Origin: DASXAQ01 sp036406615
GTDB lineage: Bacteria > Actinomycetota > UBA4738
Assembly: GCA_036406615.1 (NCBI GenBank)
Contig: DASXAQ010000078.1
Location: 1 to 16,564, forward strand
DNA: 16,564 bases
Reading direction: 5' to 3'
Part shown: positions 6,438 through 12,594 of the stretch, piece by piece
Position numbering within the stretch: position 1 is the stretch's first letter
How the letters are laid out: each line of letters starts with the position of its first letter
Made by a program: the position numbers and the translations under genes
Notes under the pieces: generated by a model
What the model was told of the DNA's origin: nothing
Database searches by the model: none
The model's input: only the letters and a program-made list of their open reading frames with translations

Positions 6438-7574
6438 TCAGGGCGACGGCGTCAGGATCGTGTCGCAGTACGTCGTCTTCGGTCCGAACTGCCCGCCGCA
6501 GTCCATGCTCGTCGCGAACTGGCCGGCCTGGCCCCAGTCCTGCACCGTGCCCGGGAAGTCGACGCCGTAGCTGAACGCCGAACCGTTCCACGCATACCAC
6601 GGGTAGGTGCAGAACGGCGCGCCGTAGACGCCGCAGAAGTGCGAGACCTCGTCGGTGCCGCCGTAGTCGCTCACGACCGCCCACTGCCGCGGGCTCGTCC
6701 CGTCGCCGAAGCGGACCGACGTGATCTGGATGGGCAGCGTCCCCGCCCACCAGCTCGCGTCGTACGAGTCGCAGATCGTCTGCCCGGGGACGCAGAACTG
6801 GCCCGGGGGGTGGGCATACGTCGACGTGTGTCCGATCTCCCACACGAAGGAGGCCGGCGTGTCGTGGACGAGGCCCCACTTGAGGGAGTTGCCGATCTTC
6901 TGCCGCGAGTAGGCGGGGTTGAGCGGGCCGTCGGTCGCGCTGTCGAGCACGATCGTCCCGGAGCCGCCGGTCGTGACGTCGGTGACCTCGATGTGCCAGC
7001 CGTCGCGGGCCGGCGTGACGAAGTAATGGATCCGGACGGTGTCGCCCGCGTGCATGATCAGCGGCGATCCCGGCTGTCCGTCGGTGAGCATCGCGTTGAA
7101 TGCCGCGTCCTCGATGCCGTCGTGCACGCGCCAGACGGGGGAGCACGCCGTGTACGTGTCCTTCGAGTAGTTGAGATGAAACCCGCCGTTGGACGGGCAT
7201 GACGTGACGATCGAGTCCGGGTAGAACTGGAGCTCCTCGAACGCCTGGCCGTACGCGCTCGAAGGATCGTCGACCGTGCCGCCGAACCAGAACACGCCGA
7301 GGTCCGACACCTTGTAGACGTCGTCGGACGGCAGGACCACGTTCCACGTGAGGTCCCTGGCCGATCCCGGCCGGCCCGAGACGGGATCCAGCTCCGGCTC
7401 GTCGTGTCCGGTGCACCCGGCCGAGTAGTAGATGTCGCCCCCCGGCCTGTGACCCAGGCACCCCGACGTCGACGAGGTCCGCGCGACCGCGGCGGGACCC
7501 GCCGAGACCAGCGCGAGCGCGATCGTCGCCGCCGAGACCGCCGACGCCATCAAGCCCATCCGCAACGTCTTCAC
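6438..7574 (-). CDS. Secreted cysteine-rich protein of unknown function (378 aa)
   Basis: A signal peptide is clear: MKTLRMGLMASAVSA, then a hydrophobic core to about residue 31, with a likely signal peptidase I site near AAVA. The mature part holds ten Cys (39, 54, 126, 144, 261, 268, 314, 322, 359, 370), an even number suited to disulfides outside the cell. It is rich in aromatic residues and Gly/Asp, and has beta-like stretches such as DLTWNVVLPSDD, EELQFYPDS and VRIHYFVTP, so an all-beta fold is likely. I vaguely recall similar proteins in soil actinobacteria but know no function or domain name. The GTG at 7574 is preceded by AAGGAGGGG at a good distance, and a sigma70-like promoter lies further upstream. 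It is a single-gene unit converging on the CPBP operon. Confidence 0.8.
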   Translation of the reverse strand: MKTLRMGLMASAVSAATIALALVSAGPAAVARTSSTSGCLGHRPGGDIYYSAGCTGHDEPELDPVSGRPGSARDLTWNVVLPSDDVYKVSDLGVFWFGGTVDDPSSAYGQAFEELQFYPDSIVTSCPSNGGFHLNYSKDTYTACSPVWRVHDGIEDAAFNAMLTDGQPGSPLIMHAGDTVRIHYFVTPARDGWHIEVTDVTTGGSGTIVLDSATDGPLNPAYSRQKIGNSLKWGLVHDTPASFVWEIGHTSTYAHPPGQFCVPGQTICDSYDASWWAGTLPIQITSVRFGDGTSPRQWAVVSDYGGTDEVSHFCGVYGAPFCTYPWYAWNGSAFSYGVDFPGTVQDWGQAGQFATSMDCGGQFGPKTTYCDTILTPSP

Positions 7575-7633
7575 GCGGCCCCCCTCCTTCGTGACAGGCG
7601 ACGGCCGGGCACGCGATGCCCGGCGAAAGGCGC

Positions 7634-7663
7634 AATGTATCCCAGCTGCCGCGTTCTTCTCAA
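7634..7663 (-). promoter_or_regulatory. Sigma70-like promoter for the secreted-protein gene
   Basis: On the minus strand, TTGAGA (7663-7658; 5 of 6 matches to TTGACA) and TACATT (7639-7634; 4 of 6 matches to TATAAT, fits TANNNT) are separated by 18 nt. Transcription would start near 7627, giving a leader of about 50 nt before the GTG at 7574. This is the best -35/-10 pair in the window. Confidence 0.6.
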
Positions 7664-7721
7664 CTCGGCATCGAGCGGCCCATCCGCCCAGGTGCGGGAC
7701 AATGGCGGGGTGAGCGACACG

Positions 7722-8777
7722 ATGCGCGAGCAGGTTCGGCTCACCCGCTTCAGCCATGGGGCCGGGTGCGCGTGCAAGCTCGCGCCCGGCGACCTGACGC
7801 GGGTGATGTCGATGCTGGCCCCGCCGGCCTATCCGCCCGAGCTGCTCGTGTCGCCGGCGACCGGCGACGACGCCGCCGTCTACGAGCTGCCGGGGGGCCA
7901 GGGGCTCGTCCAGACCGTCGATTTCTTCACCCCGATCGTCGACGACCCGTTCGACTGGGGCCGGATCGCGGCGGCCAACGCCCTGTCCGACGTGTACGCG
8001 ATGGGGGGTCGCCCGCTGCTCGCGATGAACCTGGTTGCATGGCCCGTCGAGGACCTGCCGCTCGAGCTGCTCGCGCTGGTGCTCGAGGGCGGCGCGGAGA
8101 TCGCTCGCGAGGCCGGGGTGACGATCGTCGGCGGCCATTCGATCCGCGACCCCGAGCCGAAGTACGGCATGGCCGTCACCGGCCTGGTCGACCCCGACCG
8201 CGCGATCCGCAACTCCACGATGCGCGAGGGCGACCGCCTGGTCCTGACCAAGCCGCTGGGGCTCGGGCTGATCTCGACCGCGATCAAGAACGAGCGCGCG
8301 TCGGCCGAACAGGTCCGCGACGCGGTCGCGACGATGACCAGGCTGAACGCCGCGGCCTCGGAGGCCATGGTCGGGGTTGGCGTGTCGGCCGCCACCGACG
8401 TGACGGGCTTCGGCCTGATCGGCCACCTCCACATCGCGCTCGAGGGCGCCGGGCTGGCAGCAACGGTGGATGCAGGTGCGGTTCCCTTCCTGGACGGCGC
8501 CCTGGACCTGGCCCGCGGCGGGATGGCGCCGGGCGGCACGCGGGCCAACCTGAGATTCGTCGATCCGACGACCGACTGGGGCGACCTTCCCGAGCCCGAG
8601 CGCCTGGCCCTCGCGGACGCGCAGACCTCCGGCGGCCTGCTCATCGCGGTGCCGGAATCCGCCCTGTCGCGGCTGGTGGATGCCCTGGTGGAGCGGGGAA
8701 TAGCTCCCGCGGTGGTCGGCGTTACGCAGCGTGGCGAACCCGGACGGGTCTCGATCACGGGCCGGATCCGCGGCTGA
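7722..8777 (+). CDS. selD: Selenide, water dikinase (selenophosphate synthetase)
   Basis: SelD makes selenophosphate from selenide and ATP, the selenium donor for selenocysteine, for 2-selenouridine in tRNA, and for selenium-dependent molybdenum enzymes. The N-terminus RLTRFSHGAGCACKLAPGDL matches the family: Cys16 corresponds to E. coli Cys17, and Lys19 to Lys20. The catalytic position is Cys, not Sec. ATP/Mg-binding acidic residues are in TGDDAAVY (about 47-54), TVDFFTPIVDDPFDWG (about 65-80) and NALSDVYAMGG (about 86-96). Length (351 aa) fits the family (E. coli 347). The ATG at 7722 has GGTGA 8 nt upstream. A GTG at 7710 in the same frame is an alternative, and a GACAAT at 7698-7703 would suit a leaderless start there. 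SelA, SelB, tRNA-Sec and SelU are not in this window, so the selenium use is undetermined. Confidence 0.96.
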   Translation: MREQVRLTRFSHGAGCACKLAPGDLTRVMSMLAPPAYPPELLVSPATGDDAAVYELPGGQGLVQTVDFFTPIVDDPFDWGRIAAANALSDVYAMGGRPLLAMNLVAWPVEDLPLELLALVLEGGAEIAREAGVTIVGGHSIRDPEPKYGMAVTGLVDPDRAIRNSTMREGDRLVLTKPLGLGLISTAIKNERASAEQVRDAVATMTRLNAAASEAMVGVGVSAATDVTGFGLIGHLHIALEGAGLAATVDAGAVPFLDGALDLARGGMAPGGTRANLRFVDPTTDWGDLPEPERLALADAQTSGGLLIAVPESALSRLVDALVERGIAPAVVGVTQRGEPGRVSITGRIRG

Positions 8778-8894
8778 GGCCCGGACCCCGCCGTCGCCCG
8801 GCGGCAAGCCCGGCCACCTCGCCGAGCGAGGCCGATGGTAAATTCAACTGATCGGATGGAAATTGCACCTGCAACGCCAGGAGGGATTCGAAGC
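8778..8894 (+). promoter_or_regulatory. Spacer with weak hairpins and an A/T-rich direct repeat before mec
   Basis: Two small hairpins follow selD: CCGCCG/CGGCGG (8788-8793 with 8799-8804) and CCTCG/CGAGG (8817-8821 with 8827-8831). Neither has a T run. Next comes an unusually A/T-rich patch with a direct repeat: GATGGTAAATT (8834-8844) and GATGGAAATT (8855-8864), spaced 21 bp start to start, or two helical turns. This looks like an operator or promoter for the sulfur-carrier operon. AGGAGGG at 8879-8885 is the ribosome-binding site of the next gene. Confidence 0.4.
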
Positions 8895-9317
8895 GTGATC
8901 GAGGTGCCCGGCGAGATCGTGGAGGAGATGTCCGCGCACGCGCATCGGGAGTTCCCGAACGAGGCCTGCGGCCTGCTGGGCGGCACCATCACGCCGACCG
9001 GCGCCGCTCCCGACGCGAGGGCGGAGCGCTTCTACCCGATGCGAAACGCGGACGCGAGCTCCTCGACGTACCGCCTGGACTCCAAGGAGCAGCTGCAGGT
9101 GACCGAGGAGATCGAGGACAAGGGCTGGGAGATCGTCGGGATCTTCCACTCCCACACGCACTCCGAGGCGTACCCCTCGGAGACCGACCGCCGGCTGGCC
9201 TTCTACCCCCAGGCGCACTACCTGTTGATGTCGCTGCAGGATCGCGAGCACCCGGTGCTGCGGGGGTTCACGATCGCCGACGGACGGGTGCAGGAACAGG
9301 ATGTGAGGTCCCCATGA
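8895..9317 (+). CDS. mec: JAMM/MPN+ metalloprotease, Mec-like (CysO-cysteine peptidase)
   Basis: This is a small stand-alone JAMM (M67) zinc peptidase. The catalytic set is complete: Glu23 in NEACGLLGG, and the HxH-x7-S-x2-D motif in HSHTHSEAYPSETD (His85, His87, Ser95, Asp98). The LDSKEQLQV and AHYLLMSLQD segments match mycobacterial Mec as I remember it. Mec releases cysteine from the CysO-cysteine adduct in the thiocarboxylate-dependent cysteine pathway. The GTG at 8895 is chosen because AGGAGGG lies 9 nt upstream and the domain starts at once. The ATG at 8835 (20 residues longer) has no ribosome site and lies in the A/T-rich control-like patch. The stop overlaps the next start as ATGA. 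The same enzyme may also trim the C-terminal Ala of the CysO-like carrier encoded two genes downstream (inference). Confidence 0.9.
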   Translation: MIEVPGEIVEEMSAHAHREFPNEACGLLGGTITPTGAAPDARAERFYPMRNADASSSTYRLDSKEQLQVTEEIEDKGWEIVGIFHSHTHSEAYPSETDRRLAFYPQAHYLLMSLQDREHPVLRGFTIADGRVQEQDVRSP

Positions 9318-10168
9318 GCGCAGAGCTTCCGAAGTTCACCGAGGAGCAGGTGCTGCGGTACTCGCGGCACATCATCCTTCCGCAGATCGGCGGCGAGGGG
9401 CAGCGCAAGCTGTTGGACGCGAAGGTGCTGTGCCTCGGCGCCGGCGGGCTCGGGTCGCCGATCGCGTTGTACCTTGCCGCGGCCGGCGTCGGTACGCTCG
9501 GCATCCTGGACTTCGACCGCGTGGACCTGACCAACCTCCAGCGCCAGATCCTGCACGACACCGACGACGTGGGCCGCCCGAAGGTCGAATCCGCGGCCGA
9601 GCGGCTGCGCGACATCAACCCCGGCATCGACGTCGTCGCGCACGACACGTTCCTCACCTCGGACAACGCGTTCGAGATCATGGAGCCGTACGACGTGGTC
9701 ATCGACGGGTCGGACAACTTCCCGGTTCGCTACCTGGTGAACGACGCCACCCAGATGCTCGGCAAGCCGCTCGTCTACGGATCGATCTACCAGTTCGAGG
9801 GCCAGGCCAGCGTGTTCCTGCCGGGGAAGGAGTCGCCGTGCTACCGGTGCCTGTTCCCGCAGCCGCCGCCGCCCGGCGCGGTGCCGTCGTGCGCGGAGGC
9901 CGGCGTGTTCGGCGTTCTGCCCGGCATCGTCGGCTCGATCCAGGCGGTCGAGGCCATCAAGCTCGTGACGGGCATCGGCACGCCGTTGGTCGGCAAGCTG
10001 CTGTTGTTCGACGCGCTGGAGATGGACTTCACCACGGTGAAGCTGCGGTGGGATCCCGAGTGCCCGGTGTGCGGCAAGCAGCCGACGGTCACCGAGCTCA
10101 TCGACTACGACCAGTTCTGCGGGCTGCCGGCGCGCTCCGCCGGCCCGCCGACCGACGCGGGAGCGTGA
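9314..10168 (+). CDS. moeB: MoeB/MoeZ-type adenylyltransferase (E1-like, ThiF family), no rhodanese domain
   Basis: This E1-like enzyme adenylates the C-terminal Gly of a ubiquitin-like sulfur carrier. Visible features are the ATP loop LGAGGLGSPIA (about 41-51), ILDFDRVDLTNLQRQIL (64-80), IDGSDNFPVRY (130-140), the loop Cys193 in PSCAEAGVFG, and zinc cysteines in CYRC (176, 179) and CPVC (250, 253). Length is 284 residues. Mycobacterial MoeZ continues after the CPVCG...TVTELIDYDQFCG region into a rhodanese domain of about 100 residues. Here a short Ala/Pro tail ends the protein, so the sulfurtransferase part is missing or encoded elsewhere. The ATG at 9314 overlaps the mec stop, and the carrier gene follows 4 nt after the stop. 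The partner is therefore very probably that carrier. Confidence 0.93.
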   Translation: MSAELPKFTEEQVLRYSRHIILPQIGGEGQRKLLDAKVLCLGAGGLGSPIALYLAAAGVGTLGILDFDRVDLTNLQRQILHDTDDVGRPKVESAAERLRDINPGIDVVAHDTFLTSDNAFEIMEPYDVVIDGSDNFPVRYLVNDATQMLGKPLVYGSIYQFEGQASVFLPGKESPCYRCLFPQPPPPGAVPSCAEAGVFGVLPGIVGSIQAVEAIKLVTGIGTPLVGKLLLFDALEMDFTTVKLRWDPECPVCGKQPTVTELIDYDQFCGLPARSAGPPTDAGA

Positions 10169-10172
10169 CGGC

Positions 10173-10451
10173 ATGGCGGTCAAGGTGAAGATCCCCACGA
10201 TGATGCGCACGGCGGTCGGCGGCGCGCCGGTGGTCGAGGGCGACGGACAGACCGTGCGCGACGTCATCGCCGACCTCGAGCGGCGCTACCCCGGGCTTGC
10301 CGGGAGCATCCTCGGCGGCGACGGCGGACTGCATCGGTTCGTCAACGTCTACGTGAACAACGAGGACGTCCGCTACCTGGGATCCCTGGAGACGGAGGTC
10401 GCCGAAGGCGACACGGTGTCGATCCTGCCGGCCGTCGCCGGAGGCGCCTGA
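10173..10451 (+). CDS. cysO: CysO-like ubiquitin-fold sulfur carrier protein ending Gly-Gly-Ala
   Basis: This 92-residue MoaD/ThiS-like protein closely follows mycobacterial CysO: an IPTMMR start, TVRDVIADLERRYPG, the LHRFVNVYVNNEDVR core and the end TVSILPAVAGG. In the known pathway the terminal Gly is adenylated by MoeZ/MoeB, converted to a thiocarboxylate, used by CysM to form a CysO-cysteine adduct, and freed by Mec. An unusual point is visible here: codons GGA GGC GCC TGA give Gly-Gly-Ala, so one residue must be removed before activation, or activation does not follow the standard rule. In Pseudomonas fluorescens QbsE a C-terminal extension is removed by a JAMM protease; the mec gene here offers the same possibility. 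It starts at the ATG at 10173, 4 nt after the previous stop. A cysM gene is not in the window. Confidence 0.92.
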   Translation: MAVKVKIPTMMRTAVGGAPVVEGDGQTVRDVIADLERRYPGLAGSILGGDGGLHRFVNVYVNNEDVRYLGSLETEVAEGDTVSILPAVAGGA

Positions 10452-10503
10452 GCGACCGTCGGGCGGACGCGCCGAGTCTCCGGTGAGGGGGCTCGCGGGC
10501 CGA

Positions 10504-10509
10504 TACTCT
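10504..10509 (+). promoter_or_regulatory. Candidate -10 element (TACTCT) for gdhA
   Basis: TACTCT fits the TANNNT form and lies 30 nt before the ATG at 10540. It would give a leader of about 24 nt containing AAGGAG (10527-10532), a good ribosome-binding site 7 nt from the start. No -35 is recognisable. Confidence 0.3.
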
Positions 10510-10539
10510 CGGGGCGAGCAACCGACAAGGAGACCGTGA

Positions 10540-11901
10540 ATGGGCACGTATGTGGAAGCGCTGATGGCCGACGTCGTGGCCCGAAATCCCGGCGAGGGGG
10601 AATTCCACCAGGCCGTTCGCGAGGTCGCGGAGTCGGTCGAGCTGGCCATCGAGCGGCACCCCGAGTACCGCGAGAAGAAGATGCTCGAGCGCATCGTCGA
10701 GCCCGAGCGGGTCATCATGTTCCGCGTCCCCTGGGTGGATGACGACCGCCAGATCCAGATCAACCGCGGGTACCGCGTGGAGATGAACAGCGCCATCGGG
10801 CCGTACAAGGGCGGCCTGCGCTTCCACCCGACGGTTTACCTTGGCCTGCTGAAGTTCCTGGCGTTCGAGCAGGTCTTCAAGAACGCGCTGACGACGCTGC
10901 CCATGGGCGGCGGCAAGGGCGGGTCGAACTTCGATCCCCACGGCAAGAGCGACGGCGAGGTCATGCGCTTCTGCCAGTCGTTCATGACCGAGCTCCAGCG
11001 CCACATCGGCCCGAACACCGACGTGCCGGCCGGCGACATCGGCGTCGGCGGCCGCGAGATCGGCTACCTGTTCGGCCAGTACAAGCGCATCAAGAACGAG
11101 TTCACCGGCGTGCTCACCGGCAAGGGCCTGGAATGGGGCGGCTCGCTCATCCGACCCGAGGCGACCGGGTACGGCGCCGTGTACTTCGCGCACGAGATGC
11201 TGCTCACGCGCGACGACAGCCTGGAGGGCAAGACCTGCCTGGTGTCGGGCAGCGGCAACGTGGCGCAGTACACGGTCGAGAAGCTGAACGACATGGGCGC
11301 GCTGCCGGTCAGCCTCTCGGACTCGGACGGGTTCATCCACGACCCCGCCGGCATCGACCGCGAGAAGCTCGCGTGGGTCATGGAGTTGAAGAACGTGCGC
11401 CGCGGCCGGATCAAGGAGTACGCCGACGAGTTCCCCGGCGCCACGTTCGTGCACGCCGACCCGACGCTCGATCACAACCCGTTGTGGAGCATCCCCGCGC
11501 AGTGCGCGTTCCCCGGCGCGACGCAGAACGAGATCAACGCGAAGGACGCCGCACACCTGCTGGCCGGCGGCGTGTTCGTCGTGAGCGAGGGCGCCAACAT
11601 GCCCACGGTGCCCGATGGCGTGGAGCAGTTCGTTCGCGCCGGCATCCTGTACGGCCCGGGCAAGGCCGCGAACGCCGGCGGCGTCGCCGTCTCCGGGCTC
11701 GAGATGTCGCAGGACGCGCTGCGCATCACCTGGCAGCGCCAGGAGGTCGACGCGAAGCTGAAGGACATCATGAAGGCGATCCACCAGCAGTGCCGCGAGA
11801 CCGCCGACGAGTACGGCGTGCCCGGCCACTACGTGCACGGGGCGAACATCGCCGGCTTCGTCAAGGTCGCCGACGCGATGCTGGACCAGGGCCTCGTCTG
11901 A
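10540..11901 (+). CDS. gdhA: Glutamate dehydrogenase, hexameric, probably NADP-dependent
   Basis: The enzyme interconverts 2-oxoglutarate plus ammonium and glutamate, using NAD(P)H. At 453 residues it has the length of the small hexameric bacterial class (E. coli GdhA 447). Substrate-binding and catalytic segments are GPYKGGLRFHP (about 87-97, Lys90), LPMGGGKGGSNFDP (about 120-133, catalytic Lys126) and PAGDIGVGGREIG (about 163-175, Asp166). The cofactor fold starts at LVSGSGNVAQYTVEKL (about 234-249). The strand following it ends SLSDSDGFI, without the acidic pattern I would expect for strict NAD use, so NADP is more likely. The start ATG has AAGGAG 7 nt upstream. The 88-bp gap from the sulfur-carrier operon contains a possible promoter, so it is probably a separate unit with a housekeeping role in ammonium assimilation. 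Confidence 0.97.
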   Translation: MGTYVEALMADVVARNPGEGEFHQAVREVAESVELAIERHPEYREKKMLERIVEPERVIMFRVPWVDDDRQIQINRGYRVEMNSAIGPYKGGLRFHPTVYLGLLKFLAFEQVFKNALTTLPMGGGKGGSNFDPHGKSDGEVMRFCQSFMTELQRHIGPNTDVPAGDIGVGGREIGYLFGQYKRIKNEFTGVLTGKGLEWGGSLIRPEATGYGAVYFAHEMLLTRDDSLEGKTCLVSGSGNVAQYTVEKLNDMGALPVSLSDSDGFIHDPAGIDREKLAWVMELKNVRRGRIKEYADEFPGATFVHADPTLDHNPLWSIPAQCAFPGATQNEINAKDAAHLLAGGVFVVSEGANMPTVPDGVEQFVRAGILYGPGKAANAGGVAVSGLEMSQDALRITWQRQEVDAKLKDIMKAIHQQCRETADEYGVPGHYVHGANIAGFVKVADAMLDQGLV

Positions 11902-11969
11902 GGTCGAGCCGCTTCCACGCGGTTGCCGGCCCGCTCCCGCGCCGCGTGCGCGACCCGCGCGACTCGGGG

Positions 11970-11975
11970 TAGGCT
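11970..11975 (+). promoter_or_regulatory. Candidate -10 element (TAGGCT) for the leader and adenosine-specific kinase
   Basis: TAGGCT at 11970-11975 would place the transcription start near 11982. That is only a few bases before the first paired base of the structured leader (11986), so the RNA fold would begin right at the 5' end. No -35 is recognisable. Confidence 0.45.
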
Positions 11976-11981
11976 TCGTCG

Positions 11982-12109
11982 GGTAGGGGTCGGAAGGCGG
12001 TACCCACGCCCGGACGGTCGCGGGAGACCGGACCCCCCCTTCAGGGGGCGCGAGGACGGGACGCTTGGTCACCACCTTCCGATCCCTCGTCGCGTGAGGA
12101 GGTGGCCCG
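11982..12109 (+). promoter_or_regulatory. Structured 5' leader RNA, putative translational switch
   Basis: The bases 11986-12004 pair with 12067-12086: 18 of 19 positions, including one G-U pair (11989/12083), with a C/A mismatch (11998/12074) and a bulged C (12070). Twelve pairs are continuous. Inside, 12007-12012 pairs with 12057-12063 (bulged A at 12061) and encloses two hairpins: CGGTC/GACCG (12015-12019 with 12026-12030) and CCCCC/GGGGG with a TTCA loop (12035-12039 with 12044-12048). The result is a junction-type fold of about 100 nt. The 3' strand at 12072-12080 can instead pair with 12098-12105, the ribosome-binding site GAGGAGGTGG. The closing stem and the blocked site exclude each other. 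I recognise no known riboswitch class (checked by eye for SAM, TPP, cobalamin, ZTP, glycine and fluoride signatures). Confidence 0.6.
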
Positions 12110-12592
12110 GTGGAGATCTCCACCGTCCGCGTGGACAAGCCCGAGGACGTGAACCTCATCCTGGGGCAGTCGCACTTCATCAAGACCGTCGAGGATCTCT
12201 ACGAGGCGATGGTCGGCGCGGCGCCCTCGATCCGTTTCGGGGTTGCGTTCTGTGAATCCTCCGGCCCGCGGCTGGTGCGCTGGACCGGCAACGACGACGA
12301 ACTGGTGAAGCTGGCGACCGACAACGCGTCGGCAGTCGGGGCCGGGCATTCCTTCTTCGTGTTCCTGCGCGACGCGTTTCCGATCAACGTTCTGAACGCG
12401 GTGAAGATGGTGCCGGAGGTCTGCCGCATCTACTGCGCCACGGCGAACCCGGTCGAGGTCCTGGTCGGCCAGACCGATCAGGGGCGCGCGATCCTCGGCG
12501 TCGTCGACGGTGAGAGCCCGCTCGGCGTCGAGACCGAACAGGACATCGCCGAGCGCAAGGAACTGCTTCGGCGGTTCGGTTACAAGCAGTAG
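12110..12592 (+). CDS. Adenosine-specific kinase (COG1839/DUF355 family, 160 aa)
   Basis: The whole protein matches the small adenosine-specific kinase family (PF04008) known from a Pyrobaculum structure and found across archaea and some bacteria. It probably phosphorylates adenosine to AMP. Typical segments are VNLILGQSHFIKTVEDLYEA (about 15-34), IRFGVAFCESSGPRLVRW (about 41-58), the AVGAGHSFFVFLRDAFPINVLNAV core (about 75-98), and RIYCATANPVEVLVGQT ahead of RAILGVVDGESPLGVE near the C-terminus. The GTG at 12110 has GAGGAGG 7 nt upstream. The gene stands alone behind a leader RNA that may mask this ribosome site. It ends 2 bp from the convergent MFS gene with no terminator between them. The family assignment is good; the bacterial role (nucleoside salvage) is inference. 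Confidence 0.9.
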   Translation: MEISTVRVDKPEDVNLILGQSHFIKTVEDLYEAMVGAAPSIRFGVAFCESSGPRLVRWTGNDDELVKLATDNASAVGAGHSFFVFLRDAFPINVLNAVKMVPEVCRIYCATANPVEVLVGQTDQGRAILGVVDGESPLGVETEQDIAERKELLRRFGYKQ

Positions 12593-12594
12593 CC

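Noticed and set aside
5049..7202. Long plus-strand frame of Arg/Pro-rich sequence spanning three real genes
   Set aside because: It crosses the Kelch lipoprotein and CPBP genes and the antisense of the secreted-protein gene, without any domain; an artefact of high GC at codon position 3.
6438..8807. A 789-residue minus-strand protein fused upstream of the secreted protein
   Set aside because: The first half is antisense to selD, which is certain. A clear signal peptide, ribosome site and promoter set the true start at 7574.
8835..8894. Upstream ATG at 8835 as the mec start
   Set aside because: No ribosome site, an A/T-rich operator-like stretch, and no similarity to the family; the GTG at 8895 has AGGAGGG at 9 nt and starts directly before the conserved domain.
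11986..12086. SRP (4.5S) RNA, suggested by a long hairpin of about 100 nt containing GGAAGG
   Set aside because: In SRP RNA the GGAA is the apical tetraloop of the conserved domain; here GGAAGG is paired inside the closing stem and the conserved SRP core is absent.
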